A stretch of DNA of 64,000 bases from Deinococcus sp. HSC-46F16 (GTDB lineage Bacteria > Deinococcota > Deinococci > Deinococcales > Deinococcaceae), in assembly GCF_024171495.1 (NCBI RefSeq), contig NZ_JALJZW010000007.1, positions 62,001-126,000 of the forward strand, given 5' to 3'. Within the stretch, counting starts at the first letter, position 1. Each line of letters begins with the position of its first letter. A model generated the notes under the pieces. It searched no databases. It was given only the letters and a program-made list of their open reading frames with translations, and was not told the DNA's origin. Both the position numbers and the translations under genes were made by a program. Of the stretch, positions 47,104-56,742 are shown in pieces.

Positions 47104-47342
47104 GCGCTGGCCTCCAGAGTTTCAGCGTTATAACGCTGAGCCTCGGCAAAAAAAGAGCGGCCGAGAGCACGGCAGAGGCTTTCGACCGTAGACAGCCGCG
47201 GGTCCTGAATCCGTCCCTGCTCGATGGCCGAAATCGTCTTGACGCTGACTTCGCCCTTAGTCTCAGTAGCCAGTTGCTCCTGCGACCACTCCTTTTCCGC
47301 ACGAGCCTCCGCCAGCCAAGTCCCAAACGGGTTCTGCGTCAT
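47100..47342 (-). CDS. XRE-family regulator (Cro-like)
   Basis: An 80-aa one-domain HTH protein: WLAEARAEKEWSQEQLATETKG, then VSVKTISAIEQGRIQDPRLS (recognition helix) and TVESLCRALGRSFF. First gene of the leftward early operon and divergent from the CI-like gene, the position of Cro. A -10-like TAGTCT six bases before the ATG suggests leaderless translation, with operator O1 between -35 and -10. Confidence 0.8.
   Translation of the reverse strand: MTQNPFGTWLAEARAEKEWSQEQLATETKGEVSVKTISAIEQGRIQDPRLSTVESLCRALGRSFFAEAQRYNAETLEASA
47122..47139. promoter_or_regulatory. Operator-like perfect palindrome B1 before the Xis-like gene
   Basis: TCAGCGTTATAACGCTGA is a perfect 18-bp inverted repeat within the 3' end of the Cro-like gene, 19 bases before the next start codon. 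A near copy (B2) lies at 47385-47398. Confidence 0.6.
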
Positions 47343-47348
47343 GCCGCT

Positions 47349-47376
47349 AGACTACCATGATAATAGTAGGAGTCAA
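47349..47376 (-). promoter_or_regulatory. Early leftward promoter (PR-like)
   Basis: Minus strand TTGACT (47376-47371), 16-base spacer, TAGTCT (47354-47349), six bases, ATG 47342. Operator O1 fills the spacer. Confidence 0.55.
47353..47368. promoter_or_regulatory. Operator O1
   Basis: TACCATGATAATAGTA, imperfect 16-bp palindrome with TAC.AT...AT.GTA symmetry; same type as O2 and O3. Confidence 0.55.
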
Positions 47377-47384
47377 GCCAACTG

Positions 47385-47398
47385 AGCGTTATGACGTT
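47385..47398. promoter_or_regulatory. Operator-like site B2
   Basis: AGCGTTATGACGTT, matching twelve of fourteen bases of the B1 core AGCGTTATAACGCT; between the two divergent promoters. Confidence 0.5.
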
Positions 47399-47426
47399 TG
47401 GGTAGTGGGAACCGGATGCCTACCAT
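47398..47426 (+). promoter_or_regulatory. Promoter of the lysogeny operon (PRM-like)
   Basis: TTGGGT (47398-47403), 17-base spacer, TACCAT (47421-47426). The -10 lies within operator O2. Expected start near 47433, short or no leader. Weak -35 fits repressor-regulated maintenance transcription. Confidence 0.45.
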
Positions 47427-47450
47427 GTGCGTAGTACCACCATCATGGTA
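47421..47450. promoter_or_regulatory. Operators O2 and O3
   Basis: TACCATGTGCGTAGTA (47421-47436) and TACCACCATCATGGTA (47435-47450) share two bases. With O1 they define TACCA-N6-TRGTA. O3 overlaps the possible start codon of the repressor. Confidence 0.55.
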
Positions 47451-48131
47451 ACGGCAGTGACAATGACGACGCGACGACCCACCCCCCCGAAAAAGCCGAC
47501 ATGGGCGATTGCTATTGAGATGCGCCGCACGCAGCTCCAGCTCTCTCAGGAACTGTTGGCAGAGAAAGCGGGCATGTCTCAGTCGTACTACTCAGAGGTA
47601 GAGCGCGGCGCACGCCCTCTGCCTACCCTGACCCACCATAAACTGATGGCCCTCGCTGACGCTCTTGAGTGGAGCCTAGCTGACATGCAGGAACAAACAG
47701 GAATCGATCTCGGCGCCCCCCGTGCCGAGCGACTCGCCACCGCTGAGCCGACGCCGGTCTATATCCTCCAGCAGCTCGCCCATCCCAACGCGAAGCCGGA
47801 GGGGTTGAACCTGACGCCGAACCAGGGCAAACATCCGGCCAACTGGCGGCAGACGGTGATGGAAGGTAACGAGATGGAGCCGCGCATCCGCGATGGCGAG
47901 TCCATTTACTTCGACACCGACAAAACCACGCCAGAGAAAGGCGTGTACGTGATCGTCCACAAAGGCCGCGTTCACGTCCGTCGTTATTCCCAGCTCCCGA
48001 CCGGCCCGGCGTGGACCGCTGACAATCCGGCCTACGCCTTGAACTTCATTCCTGCCACTGACGACGTCCAGGTGCTCGGCCGCGTATACCGCGTGGTCGG
48101 TATCCGTGACGACAAATCGCTTCTCAACTGA
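47445..48131 (+). CDS. CI-like repressor with a catalytically dead S24 domain
   Basis: About 228 aa. The N-terminal XRE domain is AIEMRRTQLQLSQELLAEKA, then MSQSYYSEVERGARPLP. The C-terminal S24/LexA-like domain aligns well (ENP-type strand pattern, GVYVIVHKGRVHVRRY, NPAYALNF), but the nucleophile Ser in G-x-SM is Glu (GNEMEPRIRDG; E143) and the general-base Lys is Arg (R180). No Ala-Gly or Cys-Gly cleavage bond is seen in the linker. It should dimerise but not self-cleave. Start uncertain among GTG 47427, ATG 47445 and ATG 47463; 47445 lies just after the predicted transcription start. First gene of the lysogeny operon. Confidence 0.85.
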   Translation: MVTAVTMTTRRPTPPKKPTWAIAIEMRRTQLQLSQELLAEKAGMSQSYYSEVERGARPLPTLTHHKLMALADALEWSLADMQEQTGIDLGAPRAERLATAEPTPVYILQQLAHPNAKPEGLNLTPNQGKHPANWRQTVMEGNEMEPRIRDGESIYFDTDKTTPEKGVYVIVHKGRVHVRRYSQLPTGPAWTADNPAYALNFIPATDDVQVLGRVYRVVGIRDDKSLLN

Positions 48132-48147
48132 CCAAGGAGCCATGCGA

Positions 48148-48594
48148 ATGCCTGCCAGCCTTTTCTTACCTCGCAGTTATGTTAGAGACAGCCGCACCCT
48201 CGCGCTTTACGGCGTTGCGCAAGCCAGTGCTCCTCTCGCGCCCGTCGACACCGACGACTTCGAGGTGGACAGCAGCTTCGAAATCATGCTGAAGGGCACC
48301 CAGTACTACCCCGGTGCGCAGGCCTATCAGGTGATCGGTCACAGCATGACGGGCTTGATCGAGCACGGGGACATCGTGCTGGTGAACCCCTACGATGCTT
48401 ACAACCAGACCCGGCCGTGCATCTTCGAGACGCCCAACGGCTATGTGGTGAAACTCCGTGGGGTGGACCGGGGTAAGCCCGCACTCCTGAGCCTCAACGA
48501 CAACATCCCCCCTGTGACGGCCCGCGCGGAGTACATCCCGCGCGGGTGCGTCTATGCCGTGTACCTGCGCCCCTTCCAGATCAGGCGGATCTGA
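48148..48594 (+). CDS. Stand-alone S24-family protein with intact Ser/Lys dyad
   Basis: About 148 aa, no DNA-binding domain. VIGHSMTGLIEHGDIVLVN carries the nucleophile S66, and GYVVKLRGVD the Lys (K102), 36 residues apart as in LexA/UmuD. AAGGAG at 48134-48139 favours ATG 48148; ATG 48142 is also possible. It follows the dead-S24 repressor by 16 bases. It resembles UmuD in lacking an HTH, but there is no UmuC partner, so a mutagenesis role is unlikely. It may modify repressor function in trans. Confidence 0.8.
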   Translation: MPASLFLPRSYVRDSRTLALYGVAQASAPLAPVDTDDFEVDSSFEIMLKGTQYYPGAQAYQVIGHSMTGLIEHGDIVLVNPYDAYNQTRPCIFETPNGYVVKLRGVDRGKPALLSLNDNIPPVTARAEYIPRGCVYAVYLRPFQIRRI

Positions 48595-49019
48595 TGCAAC
48601 GCCATCCCCTGCAATTCCATAACGAGCGTCCGGATGAGGGCGAAGCCTGGCTGCTCAAGGCCCGCTCCGACCTAGTCGGGACTAACAGAGAGAAGACAGA
48701 TGCTCTGATTCGCGCCTGGCAGGCCGAAGAGGGCATCGAAGGTGAACCGACCTACCACTCGGCCTATACCGATTCGAGTCGGCCTCGCGCCAAGGACGAG
48801 TGGGACTTCGTCTACCTGCCGGGGCGACCCACCCGCGTCCAGATGGAAGGCATTGGGGACCGGATCGCGCGAGCTCACTTCGCGTTCCTGGTGACGGAGC
48901 GGGTGAACTTGGACACAGGTGAGCGGGTGACCGATCCCCGAACGAAGCGTCTGGATCATCTGATGCGGGAGCTTGTGGCCGACCTCGAAGCGGCACGGCC
49001 AAAGCGCGAGCTGAACTGA
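48594..49019 (+). CDS. Lysogeny-operon protein of unknown function, 141 aa
   Basis: Starts on the stop of the S24 gene (TGATG), so it is coupled to it. Charged, probably alpha/beta (WLLKARSDLVGTNREKTDAL... DEWDFVYLPGRPTRVQME... RTKRLDHLMRELVADLEAA). No signal peptide or TM. I do not recognise a family. Confidence 0.7.
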   Translation: MQRHPLQFHNERPDEGEAWLLKARSDLVGTNREKTDALIRAWQAEEGIEGEPTYHSAYTDSSRPRAKDEWDFVYLPGRPTRVQMEGIGDRIARAHFAFLVTERVNLDTGERVTDPRTKRLDHLMRELVADLEAARPKRELN

Positions 49020-49032
49020 AGGGAAGCTGGCC

Positions 49033-50004
49033 ATGCCCGAGGCAGATGAGATGACGCGTACTCAAAAAGGTCTGTGGTCCTCTTTGCTGGACTTCACCCA
49101 AGACGGGCCAAGGCGCAGGCGCTGGACCAACAACTTCATTGCCTCTGGCGATCTGGTCGGGCTGGTTCTCGCAGGTGTCGCCGTGTATGCCGCATATCGT
49201 GGCATCCCGTCGCAGAGCCTGTGGGTGGTCATTACCGCTCTGGTAGTTGCCCTGTACACCGCGTTTACCAAGCTGGTCAAAACGGGCCTCGATCTTCGAG
49301 AGAAAGCCCAGAAGAAGCGACTGGAAGACGCTTTGGCAGAGGCTAAGGCTGAAGCCACTCACGCTGCCTCGGAAGCCGCCATAGAGGCCGCAGAGCGGGT
49401 CTTCGAGCACTGGAAGGGTGCAGCGAGGATGCACGAGGATGGTGTAGAGCATACGCATCGGCAGTTGCGGGAGATCATGCAGGCCAACCCGCGAGGCCGA
49501 GTTGGGGCCGAGGCCGTCGACTCTTATCTCAAGTGTCTTCTGGCGATCTTCGACGGGTTCTATGACGAGCACAGGGGCACGTTTTCAGCAAACCTGACCG
49601 TGCCGAATGCCGATTGCTCCCGGCTGTGGCTGGTGCGGATTGAGCCGGGTGGTCGGGGACGCAGCAACAATCTGCCTCGCCCCTTGGACCTCTCGAATGA
49701 CCAGTGGGGCGCCTCAGTGGCGTTCAAGGAGAACAAGATCGTCTATACCCCGGATGTTCGGCGGGAGGGCAACCCCGGCGACCACGGCTACCTATCTGTG
49801 ATCAACCTGCCCGTGAAGGGGAGGACGGGAGAGCCGATCGCGGTCGTCAATATCGACAGCCCGGAAGCTGACGCCTTCGGCTCCTATGACCGTGTGTGGG
49901 AAATCTGGAATGCGTACTGTCAGCCAGTTTTGGCCTCTCTGTCTCTGTGCCTGAGTGATCCCCGCTTGTTTCAGACCCAGCGCACGGAGCCCTCCGACCG
50001 TTAA
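49033..50004 (+). CDS. Two-TM coiled-coil protein with a GAF-like sensor domain
   Basis: A 323-aa membrane protein. Residues 1-35 are basic. TM1 (DLVGLVLAGVAVYAAYRG) and TM2 (SLWVVITALVVALYTAFTKL) lie near 39-56 and 62-82. A charged coiled coil follows (EKAQKKRLEDALAEAKAEAT). From about residue 165 there is a GAF-like domain: LWLVRIEPGG, WGASVAFKENKIVYTPDV, HGYLSVINLPVKGRTGEPIA, VVNIDSPEADAF. A membrane pair plus a cytoplasmic small-molecule sensor, expressed with the repressor, suits a lysogenic defence or host-sensing role. This is inference; no known defence family is claimed. Confidence 0.75.
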   Translation: MPEADEMTRTQKGLWSSLLDFTQDGPRRRRWTNNFIASGDLVGLVLAGVAVYAAYRGIPSQSLWVVITALVVALYTAFTKLVKTGLDLREKAQKKRLEDALAEAKAEATHAASEAAIEAAERVFEHWKGAARMHEDGVEHTHRQLREIMQANPRGRVGAEAVDSYLKCLLAIFDGFYDEHRGTFSANLTVPNADCSRLWLVRIEPGGRGRSNNLPRPLDLSNDQWGASVAFKENKIVYTPDVRREGNPGDHGYLSVINLPVKGRTGEPIAVVNIDSPEADAFGSYDRVWEIWNAYCQPVLASLSLCLSDPRLFQTQRTEPSDR

Positions 50005-50063
50005 GGCGTACGTCATGCTGCTCCAGTACACTCCAGACAGCTCTAAACCCCTTGGAGGTGCCC

Positions 50064-50246
50064 ATGAAGAGCAAGACCGTAGGATCGGCGGTCGTCACTA
50101 CAGCGACAGGCAGGGTTCTGATCGAACCGAGACGGGATGCACTGGCCTGCTCAACAGGCATTCGGGAGGCCGCGATGGATATCGCACGCTCCGTCATGAA
50201 GGACCGCGAAGCCTTGTCTACCAAGAAGCTGACCTCCGTCCGTTAA
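50064..50246 (+). CDS. Small soluble protein before integrase, 60 aa
   Basis: A 60-aa protein (KSKTVGSAVVTTATGRVLIE... STGIREAAMDIARSVMKDRE). Strong GGAGGTG Shine-Dalgarno before ATG 50064. Unrecognised; could be a small regulator of the integrase or a lysogenic moron. Confidence 0.6.
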   Translation: MKSKTVGSAVVTTATGRVLIEPRRDALACSTGIREAAMDIARSVMKDREALSTKKLTSVR

Positions 50247-50318
50247 TCGCTCTACCAACCTCATGCCGCCCCGGCTCGCCTGGGGTGGCATTCACTTTTG
50301 CCTTCAAGGGGAGATGAG

Positions 50319-51542
50319 ATGGCAAAAAAGCGCAGCAACGGCGAAGGCTCCATCTACCAGACCGCCGACGGCACATGGCGGGCGGCCATCACCGTCCAGA
50401 TTGATGGCCTCGGCAAGATTAAGCGCAAGTACGTCAGCGGCAAGACCCAAAAGGAAGTGCGCGACAAGCTGCGCCACCTCCAGCGGCTCAAGGAAGAGAA
50501 CGCCCTGGTGGACCCCAGCCGCATGACGGTTGGGGAGTTTCTGGACGTGTGGCTGCGTGATACGGCGAGCGAACTCAAGCCCAGCACGCAGCAAAAGCGC
50601 GAGGACCTCATCAAGCTGTACGTGGGGCCGCACCTGAGCCTGAAGCACCTCCAGAAGCTCACGCCGCTCGACGTGCAGCAGTGGCAGACGACCCTGCTGA
50701 GTACCCGTCGCCAGCCGCCCAAGAGCAAACGCAAGCCCAAGCCCGGCGCCCCTCCGCCCGAGCCGATGCCCTTCCTCTCCCCCACCACCGTCGCGGGGGC
50801 CGTGACGCTGCTGGGGACCGCTCTGCGGCACGCCCTCCAGCTCGGCCTGATCTACCGCAACCCGGTGGACGCGGTGAAGCGGGTCAAGCCGTCCAAGCGG
50901 GACCTGAAGGTGTGGGAACCCAGCGAGGTCCAGCGGCTCATCGCGGCCATCACGGACGACCGACTCTACGGCCTGGTCTATCTCGCCCTCACCACCGGGA
51001 TGCGCCGGGGCGAGCTGTGCGGCCTGCACTGGACCGACATTCAGCGCGGCGTCATCACGGTGCGGCACAACTGCGTACTGGTCGGCAACCGGGCCACCAT
51101 CACCACCCCGAAGACCGAGGCAAGTCGCCGTCGGATTCCTCTGCCCCCCGACACGCTCGAAGCGCTGCGCGTGCACCGCGCCCGGCAGCACCAGGAGCGC
51201 GACGCCGCGGCCGAGGACTGGGAGGAACACGGCCTGGTGTTCCCGACCACACTGGGGACCGTGTACCACCCCCGCAACCTGCTGCGCGACTGGTATGCGC
51301 TACTGGACCGCGCGGAGGTGCGCCGCATCCGGATTCACGACATCCGCCACACCTACGCGTCGTTGGCGATCTATCAGGGCCTCGACCCCAAGGCCATCGC
51401 GGACCGCATGGGGCACAGCCGGGCCAGCATCACGATGGACGTGTATGGGCACGTCTTCGAGGAACAGCGCGAGAAGGCGGCGCTGACCCTGACCCAGCTC
51501 GTGAACAGGGACGCGCACCAAGCCGATCCGCTGCTGAACTGA
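50319..51542 (+). CDS. int: Tyrosine-recombinase integrase
   Basis: A 407-aa phage integrase catalysing integration and, with an excisionase, excision at tRNA-Val. N-terminal arm-binding domain (AKKRSNGEGSIYQTADGTWR, typical AP2-like start), SAM-like core-binding domain (MTVGEFLDVWLRDTASELKP), then the catalytic domain with R229 (TGMRRGEL), H340-x-x-R343 (IHDIRHT), H366 (GHSRAS) and nucleophile Y376 (DVYGHVF). AAGGGGAG precedes the ATG. It ends 83 bases from attR, a typical spacing. Confidence 0.95.
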   Translation: MAKKRSNGEGSIYQTADGTWRAAITVQIDGLGKIKRKYVSGKTQKEVRDKLRHLQRLKEENALVDPSRMTVGEFLDVWLRDTASELKPSTQQKREDLIKLYVGPHLSLKHLQKLTPLDVQQWQTTLLSTRRQPPKSKRKPKPGAPPPEPMPFLSPTTVAGAVTLLGTALRHALQLGLIYRNPVDAVKRVKPSKRDLKVWEPSEVQRLIAAITDDRLYGLVYLALTTGMRRGELCGLHWTDIQRGVITVRHNCVLVGNRATITTPKTEASRRRIPLPPDTLEALRVHRARQHQERDAAAEDWEEHGLVFPTTLGTVYHPRNLLRDWYALLDRAEVRRIRIHDIRHTYASLAIYQGLDPKAIADRMGHSRASITMDVYGHVFEEQREKAALTLTQLVNRDAHQADPLLN

Positions 51543-51548
51543 GGCGCG

Positions 51549-51584
51549 TTGCTGCACCCATTGCTGCAAGGGAGGTGTTGCTGC
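51549..51584. repeat. TTGCTGC repeats at the right prophage end, candidate arm sites
   Basis: Three direct TTGCTGC copies at 51549-51555, 51561-51567 and 51578-51584. Related GCTGCTGC runs occur near the left end at about 10103-10122. They may be integrase arm sites. Confidence 0.35.
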
Positions 51585-51600
51585 TGTGGATGAAAAGAGA

Positions 51601-51621
51601 AAACCCGCTCTGGGAGCGGGT
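51601..51621 (-). terminator. Phage-borne replacement terminator for tRNA-Val
   Basis: Minus strand: perfect 8-bp stem ACCCGCTC/GAGCGGGT (51603-51610 with 51614-51621), then TTTTCTCTTTT. It lies five bases past the tRNA 3' end and supplies the terminator lost to the left end on integration. Confidence 0.8.
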
Positions 51622-51625
51622 GTCT

Positions 51626-51700
<75 letters not shown>

Positions 51701-51728
51701 GCGTGCAGTCAGGACTGCGGGGTAAAAC

Positions 51729-51803
<75 letters not shown>

Positions 51804-51907
51804 TTGGGGCGGGGCTGGAGGGCACTCCTCTCCCAGCGGAAGGAATGTTAGCACGGCCCCCCGAGGCTGTAAAGCGCAGTGCGGCGCAGGCTACAGTGGG
51901 AGGCGCC

Positions 51908-52777
<870 letters not shown>

Positions 52778-52784
52778 CCAACAG

Positions 52785-52817
52785 GAGAGGGGCCGGTCAC
52801 GCCCACCGGCCCCTCTC
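52785..52817. terminator. Convergent bidirectional terminator
   Basis: Perfect 13-bp stem GAGAGGGGCCGGT (52785-52797) / ACCGGCCCCTCTC (52805-52817) between convergent genes. Confidence 0.8.
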
Positions 52818-52836
52818 CCCTGTCTGTTCCTTATCC

Positions 52837-54786
<1,950 letters not shown>

Positions 54787-54828
54787 GGAAACTCCTTGAA
54801 ATAAGCCTGGCAACAGGCAAGAAAAGAC

Positions 54829-54955
54829 CCGGTCTGGCCGCAAATCCAGCAGAACGCCTGAGAGCCGCTGAGGGGCTTTCAGGCGCAGGGAGTTCGCGTG
54901 ACCTGACCGGGCATCGGCTGTCGCCGGGACGCTCCTGCCCCTATCACCAGACCGG
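54829..54955 (-). promoter_or_regulatory. Structured 5' leader of thrS, possible attenuator
   Basis: On the minus strand CCGGTCTGG (54955-54947) is exactly complementary to CCAGACCGG (54837-54829), closing a ~125-base domain that also holds the hairpin CGCCTGA/TCAGGCG (54885-54855). A T-rich run (GTCTTTTCTT) follows immediately. No canonical T-box sequence was found. Confidence 0.5.
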
Positions 54956-55037
54956 AGTGATGGGCGAGGAGGCTCATGGAGGCAGGATAGCGGGCGGGGT
55001 GGGCCGGGAGCAACCGCACGCCACGAAGTGTCCCCTC

Positions 55038-55436
55038 TTACCAGTCGACTGCGGCGTTCGCCCCCTGGCCCTTGGGGTTGGGTCCCCAGCGGTTAGGACC
55101 AGGCTGACTGTCCGACACGGTAAAGATCAGCAGGACGATGGCCCCGACAAATGGAATCAGACCAATCAGCAGCCACCAGCCGCTCCGGCCTGTATCGTGA
55201 AGGCGGCGAACCGAGACTGCCAGACCCGGCACCAGCACAACCAGGCTGTAGATCAAACCGAGAAGACCCACCGGCTGGCTCCCATCGCCCAGATTCAACC
55301 CCATCACCCCATCTATCACTCCCAAGACAAAGGCAATGATGGCGTTGACCAGGGTGAACATCCAGTACTCGCGCCGTCTTGCCCGGCCCCGGAAATCGGC
55401 GTAGTGGTTGCGAAGCACGTTGAGATAGTCGTTCAT
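55038..55436 (-). CDS. DUF805 membrane protein
   Basis: A 132-aa inner-membrane protein of the DUF805 family. The signature is RGRARRREYWMFTLVN followed by membrane helices (AIIAFVLGVIDGVMG; GLLGLIYSLVVLVPG), then VSVRRLHDTGRSGWWLL and a last helix. The end is NRWGPNPKG, also typical. AGGAG-like sequence before the ATG. The role of the family is not established. Confidence 0.92.
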   Translation of the reverse strand: MNDYLNVLRNHYADFRGRARRREYWMFTLVNAIIAFVLGVIDGVMGLNLGDGSQPVGLLGLIYSLVVLVPGLAVSVRRLHDTGRSGWWLLIGLIPFVGAIVLLIFTVSDSQPGPNRWGPNPKGQGANAAVDW

Positions 55437-55628
55437 GCGCTCTCCTTATCCCGAACCAGTCTCAAGTTACAATCGGGTGAGAAGAGCATAAACTTTAGTT
55501 GAAGGGTGTGAGGGCGCAAACTGGCACCGGCCACTGCACAGCCAGGCCAAGAATTCTGATCGCTCACACTGGACTCAAAGGGGCAGACGCAGCCCCACAT
55601 GGAGACTGCGCCTGCTTCAGTGCTGTTG

Positions 55629-55874
55629 TTACAGCCCGGCTTCGGCCAGGAAGGCGTCGAGCTTCTGCGGGCGGAAGCCGCTGAGGCTGTGGGCCACGTC
55701 GCCGCTGACGAGCGTGGGCACGCTGCGCTTGCCGCCGTTGACGCTCATGACGTACTCGGCCGCCCCCTCGTCCTGCTCGATGTTGATCTCCTCGTAGGCG
55801 AGGCCCTTCTGGGTCAGCGCCCGCTTGGCCGCCACGCAGTCGGGACACCAGCTCGTCGTGTACATCTTGATCAT
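55629..55874 (-). CDS. Glutaredoxin-like protein (CPDC)
   Basis: An 81-aa thioredoxin-fold protein. Active site SWCPDCVAAKRAL at residues 9-21; YEEINIEQDE and GKRSVPTLVSGD (cis-Pro) are the other family motifs. CPDC resembles mycoredoxin/NrdH-type redoxins, which often use mycothiol, bacillithiol or thioredoxin reductase. Stand-alone gene. Start could be ATG 55874 or 55865. Confidence 0.9.
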   Translation of the reverse strand: MIKMYTTSWCPDCVAAKRALTQKGLAYEEINIEQDEGAAEYVMSVNGGKRSVPTLVSGDVAHSLSGFRPQKLDAFLAEAGL

Positions 55875-55983
55875 GGGGGTAGCCTAGCCCGTTTGAGGGG
55901 GGGAGAAGGTGGACCGGCCCTCAAGCCCACCACGCGCGTCCCGTTCAAGGGTCCGGAGTGCCGTTTCCGGTCCGGAGAAGACA

Positions 55984-56010
55984 GCGGCCCACCCCGGAAG
56001 GTAGGCCGCT
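55984..56010 (-). terminator. Hairpin after infC
   Basis: GCGGCC/GGCCGC arms flank a ~14-base loop between the infC stop and the next gene; minus-strand tail TGTCTTCTC. Confidence 0.5.
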
Positions 56011-56026
56011 GGAAACACGAAAAAGG

Positions 56027-56644
<618 letters not shown>

Positions 56645-56742
56645 CACCTCCGCACGCCCTCCCACACGCTGGCGAGAAAGCGGCTGTTGTCCACCTGTTC
56701 GGCGTGACAGATCAGTCTACCACGCGGCCCCCCGCGCCCGGC

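Noticed and set aside
47122..47139. Palindrome B1 as the Deinococcus radiation/desiccation response motif (DdrO site)
   Set aside because: Its arms (AGCGTTAT/ATAACGCT) do not fit the TTATG...CATAA arrangement I know for that motif; its position suggests a phage operator.
48148..48594. UmuD homologue for translesion synthesis
   Set aside because: S24 domain is intact, but no UmuC/DinB gene is nearby and the gene is tied to the phage repressor.
54787..54975. T-box riboswitch before thrS
   Set aside because: No AGGGTGG-ACCGCG-like T-box sequence or clear specifier loop found, although the leader is structured.
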